Source: Allobogoriella alba (GTDB lineage: Bacteria > Actinomycetota > Actinomycetes > Actinomycetales > Actinomycetaceae). Taken from it: a DNA stretch of 64,000 nt. The translations under genes and the position numbers were made by a program. A model generated the notes under the pieces. It saw nothing but the letters and a program-made list of their open reading frames with translations. It had not been told where the DNA came from and made no database searches. Of this stretch, positions 1 through 7,833 are shown in pieces (position 1 is the stretch's first letter; each line of letters begins with the position of its first letter). The stretch spans positions 62,001 through 126,000 of the forward strand of contig NZ_JBHTCQ010000005.1 in NCBI RefSeq assembly GCF_042665525.1, written 5' to 3'.

Positions 1-63
1 CCCCTGACCGGCCTTGGAGCTGAGGTTGGTGGGGTCGGACGAGCTCCGCTCCTGATCCGCCAC
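1..63 (-). CDS. resB: probable ResB cytochrome c maturation protein, N-terminal fragment
   Basis: Only the first 21 codons are present; the gene leaves the window at its left edge. A GTG start lies two bases after the ccdA stop and opens a hydrophilic leader (VADQERSSSDPTNL). Nothing in those residues is diagnostic. The assignment rests on gene order: in actinobacteria TlpA-like and CcdA genes are normally followed by resB and ccsB, whose products form the haem-delivery complex of system II cytochrome c maturation in the membrane. It could also be any other cytoplasmic-leader membrane protein. Confidence 0.45.
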   Translation of the reverse strand, partial: MADQERSSSDPTNLSSKAGQG

Positions 64-65
64 GC

Positions 66-827
66 TCACACCACCGTCTCGAAGTCGCTGATGCGCTGCT
101 GCAGGGCGCCGGACAGCTCCGCCCACAGCCCCGTCACGAGCGCGAGCCCGAGCAGGACCAGGAGCCCGCCACCGAGCAGCTGGATGGTGCGCCGGTGCCG
201 CCGCAGGAAGCCGATGACGCGGGTCGAGGTCGAGAACAGCATCGCGAGCACCACGAACGGCACGCCGAGCCCGAGGCAGTACACGGCCGTCAGCACGAGT
301 CCGCGCCCGGCGTCCGCGCCCTGGAGGGCGAGGGTGAGGACGGCGCCGAGGGTCGGGCCGATGCACGGTGCCCAGCCGAGCCCGAACACCACGCCGAGCA
401 GCGGGGCGCCCACCAGCCCGGCACGCGGCGCCAGGTGAGGGCGGCGCTCGGTCTGCAGGAACGGCACGTACCCCATGAAGGCCAGACCCATGAGGACGAC
501 GAGGACGCCGAGGACCCGCAGCACCACGTCCATCCACTGCTGCAGCGCGACGCCGACCAGGGAGAACGCGACGCCCAGCAGCACGAACACGGCGGAGAAG
601 CCGACGACGAACAGCACCACGCCCGCGAGCAGCCGACCGTTGCCGCGGCCGGCGGCCGGGGCGGCGCCGGTCATGCCGCCGAGGTAGCCGACGTACCCGG
701 GCAGCAGGGGCAGGACGCACGGCGACGCGAAGGACACCAGGCCGGCGATCGCGGCGACCGGGATCGCGGCCAGCATCGACCCGTCGAGCACGGTCCGCTC
801 GAAGGTCGCGGCGAGCTGCTCCCACAC
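66..827 (-). CDS. ccdA: CcdA-type thiol-disulfide transporter
   Basis: Membrane protein of 253 residues that passes electrons from cytoplasmic thioredoxin to extracytoplasmic thiol-disulfide proteins, chiefly for apocytochrome c maturation. Six hydrophobic segments follow a short N-terminal leader. The two redox cysteines sit in the family motifs FASPCVLPLLPGY (about residues 33-45) and GWAPCIGPTLG in the fourth segment. The gene starts six bases after the stop of the upstream TlpA-like gene and is followed after two bases by the probable resB, so the three are one transcription unit. The TlpA-like lipoprotein is the likely electron acceptor. Length is usual for the short CcdA family rather than DsbD. 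Confidence 0.93.
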   Translation of the reverse strand: MWEQLAATFERTVLDGSMLAAIPVAAIAGLVSFASPCVLPLLPGYVGYLGGMTGAAPAAGRGNGRLLAGVVLFVVGFSAVFVLLGVAFSLVGVALQQWMDVVLRVLGVLVVLMGLAFMGYVPFLQTERRPHLAPRAGLVGAPLLGVVFGLGWAPCIGPTLGAVLTLALQGADAGRGLVLTAVYCLGLGVPFVVLAMLFSTSTRVIGFLRRHRRTIQLLGGGLLVLLGLALVTGLWAELSGALQQRISDFETVV

Positions 828-833
828 GGTGGC

Positions 834-1412
834 TCAGGCCTCCTCGGCGAGGACGTCGTCGATGAGGCCGCGCAGGATCGTCGGGTCGGCCTGGCCGAGG
901 ATGCGGGCCGCGACCCGGCCCTCGCGGTCCAGGACCACGGTCGAGGGCATGGCCTGCAGCGGCACCGCACCCTCGAACGCGGCGACGGCACGTGCCCCCT
1001 GGTCGTGCAGCGAGGGGTAGGGCACCTCGAAGGTGCGCTCGAAGGCCTGGGCGGCTCCGGCGTCGTCCCGCGGGTTGACCCCGAGCAGGCGGACGCCCCG
1101 CTCGGCGTAGTCGTCGTGGACCGCCGCCAGGTCGGGCGCCTCGGCGCGGCACGGCGGGCAGGCGGCGTACCAGAAGTTCAGGACGACGACGTCGCCACGC
1201 CAGTCGGCAAGGTCCAGGTCGGTGCCGTCGTACGTCGTGCCGGCGTGCTCCACGGGCTCGCCGCGGTCGGCCGCGTCCCAGGTGGTGAAGGACCCGTCGC
1301 CGGCCTCGTACCCGGAGTCCACGGCGCTGTCGCCACCCGGAGAGCTACCGCCCGGGGCGCACCCGGCGATCAGGAGGACAGCACCGAGAGCGGCGAGGAG
1401 CCGACGCGTCAC
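834..1412 (-). CDS. TlpA/ResA-like thioredoxin-fold lipoprotein
   Basis: Predicted membrane-anchored extracytoplasmic thiol reductase of 192 residues. The GTG start was chosen because it overlaps the stop of the histidine phosphatase gene as GTGA and is followed directly by a lipoprotein signal (VTRRLLAALGAVLLIAGC); the longer reading frame upstream is the shadow of the phosphatase gene. The thioredoxin-fold domain has the redox motif CPPC inside WYAACPPCRAE, about residue 105. By family this protein reduces apocytochrome c disulfides using electrons supplied by CcdA, which is encoded next. The final substrate is inferred from the operon, not from sequence. Confidence 0.9.
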   Translation of the reverse strand: MTRRLLAALGAVLLIAGCAPGGSSPGGDSAVDSGYEAGDGSFTTWDAADRGEPVEHAGTTYDGTDLDLADWRGDVVVLNFWYAACPPCRAEAPDLAAVHDDYAERGVRLLGVNPRDDAGAAQAFERTFEVPYPSLHDQGARAVAAFEGAVPLQAMPSTVVLDREGRVAARILGQADPTILRGLIDDVLAEEA

Positions 1413-2113
1413 GCCGTCTCTCCGTCGGGACGCGCGGAGGTGACGGTGGCCGGCAGCTCGGCGGGCGAGGTCCCGGGGACCATGTCCCGCGCCCCGACGA
1501 GCAGGTCGCCGGCAGGCTCCCAGTACTCCACGCCCGTCAGGCGCGTGCCGGCGAAGGTCAGCGACGTCAACGACGCCAGCGAGCACTCGCGACGGCGTGG
1601 GTCGTGCGCGAGCGGGCGTCCCTCGAGGTGGCGGCGAGTGACCCAGATCGGCAGCTGGTGGCTGACCAGGACGGCCTCGCCGCCCCCCACGCGCGGCAGG
1701 ACGGCGGCGACGGCGTCACGGATCCGGCGGACCTGCTCGCGGTAGGGCTCGCCCCAGCTCGGCCGGAGCGGGTTGACGTACGCCGCCCAGTGCACCGGCC
1801 GCGCGAGCTCCCACCGGTTGGTGGACACGCGGAGACCCTCGAAGTGGTTCTCCGCCTCGATCAGACGCGGGTCGGTCTCGACCTCGAGACCGTAGGCCTG
1901 CGCCGTCGCCGCCGCGGTCTGCTGGGCGCGCAGCAGCGGCGACGCCACGACCGCGCGGACGTCGTGGCCCCCGGTGTGCAGGGTGACCGCCACCCGGGCG
2001 GCCATCTGCTGTCCCCGATCGGAGAGGCCGTAGCCGGACAGCCGCCCGTACAGGACGCCGTCGGGATTGTGGACCTCACCGTGCCGCACGAGGTGGACCG
2101 TGGTGCGCTGCAT
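1409..2113 (-). CDS. histidine phosphatase (phosphoglycerate mutase-like) family protein
   Basis: Cytoplasmic 234-residue branch-1 histidine phosphatase. The catalytic RHG triplet is near the N-terminus (HLVRHGEVHNPDG, residues 7-19) and the second conserved histidine is in VSHQLPIW around residue 160. It does not show features that single out glycolytic phosphoglycerate mutase; such genes next to cytochrome c maturation genes in actinobacteria are usually general phosphatases of unknown substrate. Its stop overlaps the TlpA-like start by four bases, so it is the first gene of the maturation operon. The substrate cannot be told from sequence. Confidence 0.88.
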   Translation of the reverse strand: MQRTTVHLVRHGEVHNPDGVLYGRLSGYGLSDRGQQMAARVAVTLHTGGHDVRAVVASPLLRAQQTAAATAQAYGLEVETDPRLIEAENHFEGLRVSTNRWELARPVHWAAYVNPLRPSWGEPYREQVRRIRDAVAAVLPRVGGGEAVLVSHQLPIWVTRRHLEGRPLAHDPRRRECSLASLTSLTFAGTRLTGVEYWEPAGDLLVGARDMVPGTSPAELPATVTSARPDGETA

Positions 2114-2178
2114 GGGTCCAGTGTCGCAAACGCGCCCACGGGCCCGGCCGCCCCGAGGGTGGCTGTGAGGACGTTCAC

Positions 2179-2655
2179 CTACATCGGGCAGGCGATGTCC
2201 TCGCCGTCGGCGAGCACCGACATGATCTCCCCGAGCTGCCGGAGCTGTTCCGCGGTGAGCCGGTCGACGAGCCTCGCGCGCACGGAGGCGACGTGCCCCG
2301 GTGCCGCGCCGGCGAGCCGGGCCATGCCGGCGTCCGTGAGGGTGGCGGTGACGCCGCGGCCGTCCTCCTCGCAGCGGCGCCGCTCGACGTATCCCCCGGC
2401 CTCCAGCCGCCGCACCTCGTGCGTCAGCCGGGAACGGGAGTGGACCAGGTCCTCCGCGAGGACCGACATCCGCAGCGTGCGCCCCTCCGCCTCCGAGAGG
2501 CGCACGAGCACCTCATACTCGCTGAGCGAGAGCCCGGCGGACTCCTCGAGGTCGCGGTTCAGGTGCTCGAGGAGGCTCTGGTTGCCGCGCAGGTAGTTCC
2601 GCCAGGCACGCTGCTGCTCCTCGTCGAGCCACTGCACCTCGGCCTGTACCGCCAT
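2179..2655 (-). CDS. MarR family transcriptional regulator
   Basis: A 158-residue winged-helix DNA-binding protein. The start MAVQAEVQW was preferred over an in-frame start 75 bases upstream because it has a strong ribosome site (GGAGGG, 6 to 9 bases before) and matches the usual family length. Helices LSEYEVLVRLSEAE and MSVLAEDLVHSRSRLTHEV form the MarR helix-turn-helix, followed by the wing CEEDGRGVTATLTDAG. It is divergent from the YceI gene, with a MarR-like palindrome between them at 2759-2776, so it probably represses that gene and perhaps itself. The inducing ligand is unknown. Confidence 0.9.
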   Translation of the reverse strand: MAVQAEVQWLDEEQQRAWRNYLRGNQSLLEHLNRDLEESAGLSLSEYEVLVRLSEAEGRTLRMSVLAEDLVHSRSRLTHEVRRLEAGGYVERRRCEEDGRGVTATLTDAGMARLAGAAPGHVASVRARLVDRLTAEQLRQLGEIMSVLADGEDIACPM

Positions 2656-2758
2656 CGTCGTCCCTCCGCTCTCGCGCCCACGCCCATCGTGCCCCGTGAC
2701 GTGCCGCACCGTCCCCGGTTTCTCGCACACCTTGCGCCATCGATCCGGTCGCAGTATA

Positions 2759-2776
2759 TAGTTAAATCGTCAACTA
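2759..2776. promoter_or_regulatory. candidate MarR operator
   Basis: An 18-base imperfect palindrome, TAGTTAAATCGTCAACTA, whose outer arms TAGTT and AACTA are complementary. It is AT-rich in an otherwise very GC-rich region and resembles the TAGTTGAC-type sites known for actinobacterial MarR regulators. It lies 43 bases before the YceI start and about 100 bases before the regulator start, so one site could control both directions. Confidence 0.55.
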
Positions 2777-2818
2777 CCTCCGCCGGTTGCGGCGGACCCG
2801 ACCAGGAGGGACGCCACC

Positions 2819-3394
2819 ATGACCACCATCACCACGGGCACGTACGAGATCGACGCGAGCCACACCGAGATCGGCTTCTCGGTCCGGCACGCCGGCATCT
2901 CCAAGGTGCGGGGCAAGTTCGCGTCGTTCTCCGGCACCATCACCGTGGCCGAGTCCTTCACCGACTCCTCGGTGCAGGTCACGATCGACTCCGCCTCGGT
3001 GGACACCGGCGACGAGAAGCGCGACGGGCACCTGCGCTCGCCCGACTTCTGGGACGCCGAGAACAAGCCGGAGTGGACCTTCGTCTCCACCGGCATCTCC
3101 GGAGACCCGGAGGAGTTCACCGTCTCCGGCGACCTCACCATCAACGGCGTCACCCGGCCGGTCGAGCTGGCGGCCGAGTTCAACGGGTCCGTCGTGGACC
3201 CGTTCGGGTTCCAGCGCATCGGCTTCAGCGCCCAGACGACGATCTCCCGCAAGGACTTCGACCTGACCTGGAACGCCCCGATCGAGGCCGGCGGCGTGCT
3301 GGTCGGTGACAAGGTCACCATCACCCTCGACGTCGAGGCCACTCCGGCGACGACGGACGCGGACGCCGCGGCCGAGGCCGAGGCCAACGCCTGA
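2819..3394 (+). CDS. YceI family lipocalin-like protein
   Basis: A 191-residue single-domain protein of the YceI fold, an elongated beta-barrel that binds isoprenoid-type lipids. Family marks are DASHTEIGFSVRH near residue 13, the KRDGHLRSPDFWD segment near residue 68 and FQRIGFSAQTTISRKDFDL in the last third. There is no signal peptide, as in most actinobacterial members, so it is probably cytoplasmic. A strong AGGAGG ribosome site precedes the start. The C-terminus carries a short Ala/Glu/Asp tail. The divergent MarR regulator suggests induction by a stress or small molecule; the biochemical role is not known. Confidence 0.9.
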   Translation: MTTITTGTYEIDASHTEIGFSVRHAGISKVRGKFASFSGTITVAESFTDSSVQVTIDSASVDTGDEKRDGHLRSPDFWDAENKPEWTFVSTGISGDPEEFTVSGDLTINGVTRPVELAAEFNGSVVDPFGFQRIGFSAQTTISRKDFDLTWNAPIEAGGVLVGDKVTITLDVEATPATTDADAAAEAEANA

Positions 3395-3410
3395 GACGTA
3401 CCCGACACAG

Positions 3411-3447
3411 CGAACGACGGCGGCACGGGATGTGCCGCCGTCGTTCG
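3411..3447. terminator. intrinsic terminator hairpin after the YceI gene
   Basis: Perfect 16-base arms, CGAACGACGGCGGCAC and its complement, with a 5-base loop, starting 17 bases after the YceI stop. It also lies just beyond the 3' end of the convergent glutaredoxin gene, so it may stop transcription from both sides. There is no long T run, as is common in actinobacteria. Confidence 0.8.
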
Positions 3448-3468
3448 TCTCTGCGCTCGTCTCTGCGC

Positions 3469-3729
3469 TCAGGAGGCGAGCGCCGCCTTGACCCGCTCCG
3501 CCTCGATCCGCCAGTAGCCCTGCTGGACGCCGTCGACGGTGACGACCGGTACGAGCTCCCCGTACCGGGCCCGGAGGTCGTCGTCCGTGTCGACGTCTAC
3601 CTCCACGAACTCCTCGCCCGTCTCCCGGCGGACGCGCTCCAGCACGCCACGGGCCCGTCCGCACAGGTGGCATCCCTCGCGGCCGTAGAGGACGACGCGT
3701 GCGGCGGGCGGTTCGACGGCGGTACCCAT
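3469..3729 (-). CDS. glutaredoxin family protein
   Basis: A small cytoplasmic thioredoxin-fold protein of 86 residues. The redox motif CHLC is at residues 20-23 in YGREGCHLCGRARG, and the cis-proline segment LVPVVTVDG follows near residue 60. The C-terminal GYWRIEAERVKAAL helix is typical of the actinobacterial glutaredoxin-like group (DUF836 type) that sits near redox or resB/ccd genes. It may serve mycothiol- or thioredoxin-linked disulfide exchange; the partner is not evident. The gene is alone, convergent with the YceI gene. Confidence 0.85.
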   Translation of the reverse strand: MGTAVEPPAARVVLYGREGCHLCGRARGVLERVRRETGEEFVEVDVDTDDDLRARYGELVPVVTVDGVQQGYWRIEAERVKAALAS

Positions 3730-3757
3730 GACGTCGAGCCTACGCGGAGAACGACGA

Positions 3758-3781
3758 AGGCCCGGCGATGCGGCCGGGCCT
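3758..3781 (-). terminator. terminator hairpin after the bS22 gene
   Basis: Nine-base perfect arms AGGCCCGGC and GCCGGGCCT around a 6-base loop, 29 bases after the stop of the small ribosomal protein gene read on the minus strand. Confidence 0.65.
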
Positions 3782-3809
3782 CACGTCCAGCGCCTCGCGG
3801 GCGCCTCGC

Positions 3810-3908
3810 TCACTTCTTGTTGCGACGCTGGTGACGGGTCTTGCGAAGCAGCTTGCGGTGCTTCTTCTTCGACATGCGCTTGCGGCGCTTCTTGATGACA
3901 GAGCCCAT
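3810..3908 (-). CDS. 30S ribosomal protein bS22 (AURKAIP1/COX24 domain)
   Basis: A 32-residue, extremely basic protein beginning MGSVIKKRRKRMSKKKHRKL and ending RHQRRNKK. The RKRMSKKKHRKLLRKTRHQ core is the AURKAIP1/COX24 motif of the small actinobacterial ribosomal protein found in mycobacterial ribosome structures and named bS22 (earlier bL37). It is about 33 residues in the family, so this copy is complete. A promoter-like TAGACT element lies upstream near 3980 and a 9-bp hairpin sits in its leader. Genes next to it (a BldC-like protein upstream) match the usual actinobacterial order. Confidence 0.93.
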   Translation of the reverse strand: MGSVIKKRRKRMSKKKHRKLLRKTRHQRRNKK

Positions 3909-3942
3909 AGGGGACCTCGCTGGATGGTCGGGACGAACATGA

Positions 3943-3966
3943 GCGCGCGGGCACTCACCCGCGCGC
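3943..3966 (-). terminator. hairpin between the BldC-like gene and bS22
   Basis: Perfect 9-base arms GCGCGCGGG and CCCGCGCGC with a 6-base loop. On the minus strand it is 33 bases after the stop of the BldC-like gene and 35 bases before the bS22 start. It may end the BldC-like transcript, or be a structured leader of bS22 if that transcript starts near 3980. Confidence 0.5.
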
Positions 3967-3998
3967 CGAACTCCAGGAGTCTACCTGTCTGCAGCGCC

Positions 3999-4208
3999 CT
4001 ACCGCGCCGCTGCGCCCCACTCGTCGCCCAGACCCTCGGAGATGAGCTTCTCGACCGCGGCCTCGGGCACCCGGAAGGAACGGCCCATGCGGACGGCGGG
4101 GAGCTCACCGGCGTGCACCATGCGGTACACCGTCATCTTGGACACCCGCATCAGCTCGGCGACCTCGGCGACGGTGAGAAACCGTGGCGCTCCCAGCTGG
4201 TCGGCCAT
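3999..4208 (-). CDS. BldC-like MerR-type helix-turn-helix protein
   Basis: A 69-residue DNA-binding protein. The start MADQLGAPRFLTVAEVAEL has a GGTGGAG ribosome site; a far longer frame upstream belongs to the shadow of acuC. The whole protein is one winged-helix domain of the excisionase/MerR kind: LTVAEVAELMRVSKMTVYRM is the helix-turn-helix and AVRMGRSFRVPEAAVEKLI the wing and second helix. This is the layout of Streptomyces BldC, a developmental regulator that binds DNA cooperatively. Nearly every actinobacterium has such a gene near bS22, so it is likely a housekeeping regulator with unknown targets here. Confidence 0.88.
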   Translation of the reverse strand: MADQLGAPRFLTVAEVAELMRVSKMTVYRMVHAGELPAVRMGRSFRVPEAAVEKLISEGLGDEWGAAAR

Positions 4209-4333
4209 CTCCACCCGTTCTCTTCGTAGCCGCTCCCCCGCCGGCGGCCCGGACGCATGACGCAATATAGGGGTATCCGGCCTCTTTCCGAAATGCCTGG
4301 TCTCGAACAGCGGGCCCGCGGGCCGGTTCGCGA

Positions 4334-5518
4334 TCAGTCCAGGACCGGGTCCAGACCGTGCCAGGGGAAGACCGCCTGGCGGGTCGCCATGATGGCCCGG
4401 TCGACCGCGTCGTCGGGGTTGTAGCCGTCGGCGAAACGCGCGAAGTCGGAGGCTCCGCCGTCGGACATCGTGGCGGGGACGGCGACGTCGGCGGACTCGG
4501 TGACGAGCCGCTGCCAGGCGGCGGGCACGGGCGCCTGGGGGTCGATCGGCGCACCGGCGACCACGGCCGCCAGGTGGGTCCAGGCGCGGGGCACGACGTT
4601 CACCACGTCGTACCCGCCGCCGCCGGTGGCGAGCCACCGTCCCCCGGCCTCCGCGTCGGCGAGGTCGGACATGAGCAGTGCCGCGCGCCGCTGGGCGTCC
4701 ACCGAGACCTCGAGCTCGGTGAGCGGGTCGCGACCGTGGCTGTCGCAGCCGTGCTGGGTGACCAGGACGTCCGGCGCATGAGCGCGCACCAGCGGCAGGG
4801 CCACCGCCTCGACCGCCCGGAGCCATCCCGCGTCCGAGGTCCCGGCCGGGAGCGCCACGTTCGCCGCGGCCCCCCGCGCGGAGGAGGCGCCGACGTCCTG
4901 CGGGTAGCCGGTGCCGGGGAACAGGGTGTGCGGGTGCTGGTGCACCGAGACCGTCAGCACGCGGTCGTCGTCCCAGAATGCGCGCTCGACGCCGTCGCCG
5001 TGGTGCGCGTCGAGGTCGACGTAGGCGACCCGCCGGGCGCCGGCCTCCAGGAGCCAGGAGATCGCGATGGCGACGTCGTTGTAGACGCAGAAGCCGGAAG
5101 CACGCGCGGGCATGGCGTGGTGCAGGCCGCCGGCCAGGCTGAACGCGCGGGTCCCGCCGTCGGCCTGCCACACGCTCCGGGCCCCCTCGAGGGTCGCGCC
5201 GACCACGCGTGCCGAGGCGCTGTGCACCTGCGGGAAGGCCGGGTTGTCCGGGGTGCCGAGACCGAAGTCACCGTCCGCGACGGTGCCGCCCTGCTCGAGG
5301 TCGCGGACGGCCGCGACGTACTCCGGGGTGTGCACCCGCAGGAGCTCGCTGTCGGGCGCCGGGCCGGCGGCGCGGACCTCGACGCCCGGCAGGTCGAGCA
5401 CCCCCATGGCGCGCAGCATCTCGACGGTCAGGACCAGGCGCACCGGCGCCATCGGGTGACCGGAGCCGAAGTCGTACGCCACGAGCTCGTCGGACCAGAC
5501 GATCACGGCGGTGGACAT
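4334..5518 (-). CDS. acuC: acetoin utilization protein AcuC (histone deacetylase family)
   Basis: A cytoplasmic zinc-dependent deacetylase of 394 residues. Motifs of the class I deacetylase fold are present in order: GHPMAPVRL near residue 20, GGLHHAMPARASGFCVYNDV with the active-site histidines, then VAYVDLDAHHGDGVE with zinc-binding aspartate and histidine, and GCDSHGRDPL. In Bacillus AcuC removes acetyl groups from acetyl-CoA synthetase and reactivates it; a similar role is likely. The start MSTAVIVWSDELVAYDFG is the family N-terminus; the reading frame upstream of it is non-coding. No acetoin genes or acyltransferase are nearby. Confidence 0.92.
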   Translation of the reverse strand: MSTAVIVWSDELVAYDFGSGHPMAPVRLVLTVEMLRAMGVLDLPGVEVRAAGPAPDSELLRVHTPEYVAAVRDLEQGGTVADGDFGLGTPDNPAFPQVHSASARVVGATLEGARSVWQADGGTRAFSLAGGLHHAMPARASGFCVYNDVAIAISWLLEAGARRVAYVDLDAHHGDGVERAFWDDDRVLTVSVHQHPHTLFPGTGYPQDVGASSARGAAANVALPAGTSDAGWLRAVEAVALPLVRAHAPDVLVTQHGCDSHGRDPLTELEVSVDAQRRAALLMSDLADAEAGGRWLATGGGGYDVVNVVPRAWTHLAAVVAGAPIDPQAPVPAAWQRLVTESADVAVPATMSDGGASDFARFADGYNPDDAVDRAIMATRQAVFPWHGLDPVLD

Positions 5519-5690
5519 GGACCCCCACCGTAGTCGTCGCGCGGGACACCTTCGCCCAGGACAGCTTCGCCCGACCCACCAGGGCCGACGCCCGCGCGAG
5601 CGGCCCGGGCTGTGCCACAGTGGGCACGGTCTTGCGGAACGCCGGCCCGGTCGGGGGCCACCCGCCGCGGGCCACGACACGGGAGGGTTG

Positions 5691-7124
5691 GTGGCACAGG
5701 CACCGGCGACGCGAGACGGCGTCAGGTGGGGCGCCCTGTCCGGCCCGCTCTGGCGGGCCCGGGACTGGGTGGACGATGTCGCCCGGCGGTCGCCGGCGCG
5801 CCTCGCGCTCCTCGTGTTCGCGGCGATCATCGCCGTCGTCACCGCGCTGCTCTCGCTGCCGGTCGCGACCGCGTCGGGGCAGCGCGCCCCGTTCGCCGAC
5901 GCCCTGTTCACCGCGGTCTCGGCGGTGTGCGTCACCGGTCTGGTCACGGTCGACACGGCGACCTACTGGTCGGGGTTCGGCCAGGTGGTCATCCTCGTCG
6001 GGATCAAGATCGGCGGCCTCGGCGTGATGACCCTCGCCTCCATCCTCGGCCTGGCGGTCTCCCGACGGATCGGGCTGACGCAGAAGATGCTCGCCGCCAC
6101 GGAGACCAAGACCACCCGGCTGGGCGAGGTCGGCACGCTCATCCGGGCCGTCGTCGTCGCCTCGCTCGTCATCGAGGCGGTCCTGACGCTCATCCTGTTC
6201 CCGCGCTTCCTCACCATCGGAGAGTCGATCGGCTCCGCCCTGTGGCACGGCTTCTTCATGTCGCTGAGCATCTTCAACAACGCCGGCTTCGTGGTCCTGC
6301 CTGACGGGCTCACCCCGTTCGTCGGCGACTGGTGGTTCTGCCTGCCGCTGATCGTCGGCACGGCTGTGGGCGCGATCGGGTTCCCGGTCATCCTCGACAT
6401 CTCTCGCAGCGTGCGGAACCGCCGCTACGGGCAGCGTGCGGTGTGGCGCCGATGGTCGCTGCACACCAAGCTGAGCCTGGTCACGTACGCGGCGCTGGCC
6501 GCCGCCACCGCCGTCGCGATCGCCGTGATGGAGTGGACCAACCCCGACACGTTCGGGCCACTCGCGGTCCACGAGCGGATCCTGGCGAGCCTGGTGCAGT
6601 CGGTGAACCCCCGCTCCTCCGGACTGGCGACCATCGACGTGGGCGAGATGCGTGAGGCGAGCTGGTTCGTCACCGACGCGCTGATGTTCGTCGGCGGCGG
6701 ATCCGCCTCGACGGCGGGCGGCATCAAGGTCTCGACCTTCGCCGTGCTGGTCCTGGCGATCGTCGCCGAAGCCCGCGGCGACCGGGACATCGAGGCCTTC
6801 GGCCGCCGGATCGGCTCCACCACGGTCCGGCTGGCCGTCTCGGTCGCCTTCCTCGGCGCGACACTGGTGGGCGTGGGCGCGCTGCTCCTGCTCGCGGTCA
6901 CGGACTTCCACCTCGACGTGGTCCTCTTCGAGGTGATCTCCGCGTTCGCCACGGTGGGCCTGTCCACGGGGATCACGCCGGAGCTGCCGGACTCCGGCAA
7001 GTACATCCTCTCCGCGCTGATGTTCGCCGGGCGCACCGGGACGATGACCATGGCCGCGGCGCTGGCGCTGCGCCAGCGCCGCCGCGTGATACGCATGCCC
7101 AACGAACGACCCGTCATCGGCTGA
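5691..7124 (+). CDS. trkH: TrkH family potassium uptake protein, membrane subunit
   Basis: Channel-like subunit of a Trk/Ktr potassium uptake system, 477 residues. The GTG start has a GGGAGGG ribosome site just upstream; it is a choice, since TTG precedes it directly. Four membrane-pore-membrane repeats are visible; selectivity-filter-like glycine segments include VCVTGLV, FNNAGFVV and GGGSASTAGGIKVST, and the last repeat ends in GRTGTMTMAAAL. It is followed after 27 bases by a TrkA-type regulator gene, so the two form an operon. By family the protein imports K+ with Na+ or H+ coupling or by membrane potential. Confidence 0.92.
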   Translation: MAQAPATRDGVRWGALSGPLWRARDWVDDVARRSPARLALLVFAAIIAVVTALLSLPVATASGQRAPFADALFTAVSAVCVTGLVTVDTATYWSGFGQVVILVGIKIGGLGVMTLASILGLAVSRRIGLTQKMLAATETKTTRLGEVGTLIRAVVVASLVIEAVLTLILFPRFLTIGESIGSALWHGFFMSLSIFNNAGFVVLPDGLTPFVGDWWFCLPLIVGTAVGAIGFPVILDISRSVRNRRYGQRAVWRRWSLHTKLSLVTYAALAAATAVAIAVMEWTNPDTFGPLAVHERILASLVQSVNPRSSGLATIDVGEMREASWFVTDALMFVGGGSASTAGGIKVSTFAVLVLAIVAEARGDRDIEAFGRRIGSTTVRLAVSVAFLGATLVGVGALLLLAVTDFHLDVVLFEVISAFATVGLSTGITPELPDSGKYILSALMFAGRTGTMTMAAALALRQRRRVIRMPNERPVIG

Positions 7125-7151
7125 CCGCCGACGTGAGAGTGAGTGTGTGCC

Positions 7152-7820
7152 ATGAGTGAGAGCCAGGTCTCCCGGGACACTGCGGTGCTGGTCATCGGCC
7201 TGGGACGCTTCGGCGCGGCCCTTGCCGCAACGCTGGAGCGACTCGGCCGTGAGGTGCTCGCCGTCGAGAAAGATCCGGACCTGGTGCAGCAGTGGTCGCA
7301 CCGGCTGCCGCTCGTCGAGGCCGACGCGTCCAACGCGGACGCGCTCGAGCAGCTCGGCGCCGAGGACTTCCAGGTGGCCGTGGTCGGAGTCGGCACCTCG
7401 CTGGAGGCGTCGGTGCTCATCACCGCGAACCTCGTCGACCTGGAGATCCCGCAGATCTGGGCCAAGGCCATCAGCGCCGAGCACGGCCGGATCCTGCGCC
7501 GGATCGGCGCGCACCACGTCGTCTATCCCGAGTACGACGCCGGCGCCCGCGTGGCGCACATGGTCTCCGGCCGCATGCTCGACTACATCGAGATGGAGGA
7601 CGGGTTCACCATCGTCAAGATGCGTCCGCCCCGGGAGACGCACGGGTTCACCCTGGCCGACGCGAACGTCAGGCAGAAGTACGGCGTGACGGTCATCGGG
7701 GTCAAGCCGCCGGGTGAGCCGTTCGAGTACGCGACGCCGAACACCCGGATCGGCAAGGACGACCTGCTCATCGTCAGCGGCGACTCCTCGCTCCTGGAGA
7801 CGTTCGCGCACCGCCCCTGA
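7152..7820 (+). CDS. trkA: TrkA family potassium uptake regulatory subunit
   Basis: Cytoplasmic regulatory subunit (RCK domain) of the TrkH channel encoded just upstream, 222 residues. An N-terminal Rossmann domain with VIGLGRFGAAL binds nucleotide (ATP/ADP or NAD(H)), and a C-terminal TrkA_C domain with GVTVIGVKPPGEPF and DDLLIVSG follows from about residue 135. One RCK unit, as in KtrA, not the double unit of E. coli TrkA. ATG was preferred over a GTG three codons earlier. The gene ends 13 bases from the convergent LacI gene. Confidence 0.92.
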   Translation: MSESQVSRDTAVLVIGLGRFGAALAATLERLGREVLAVEKDPDLVQQWSHRLPLVEADASNADALEQLGAEDFQVAVVGVGTSLEASVLITANLVDLEIPQIWAKAISAEHGRILRRIGAHHVVYPEYDAGARVAHMVSGRMLDYIEMEDGFTIVKMRPPRETHGFTLADANVRQKYGVTVIGVKPPGEPFEYATPNTRIGKDDLLIVSGDSSLLETFAHRP

Positions 7821-7833
7821 GCCGGCACCGGGG

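Noticed and set aside
5519..5690. A gene in the gap between acuC and trkH
   Set aside because: The gap is 172 bases of divergent promoter region; frames through it are only upstream extensions of acuC and trkH without conserved residues.
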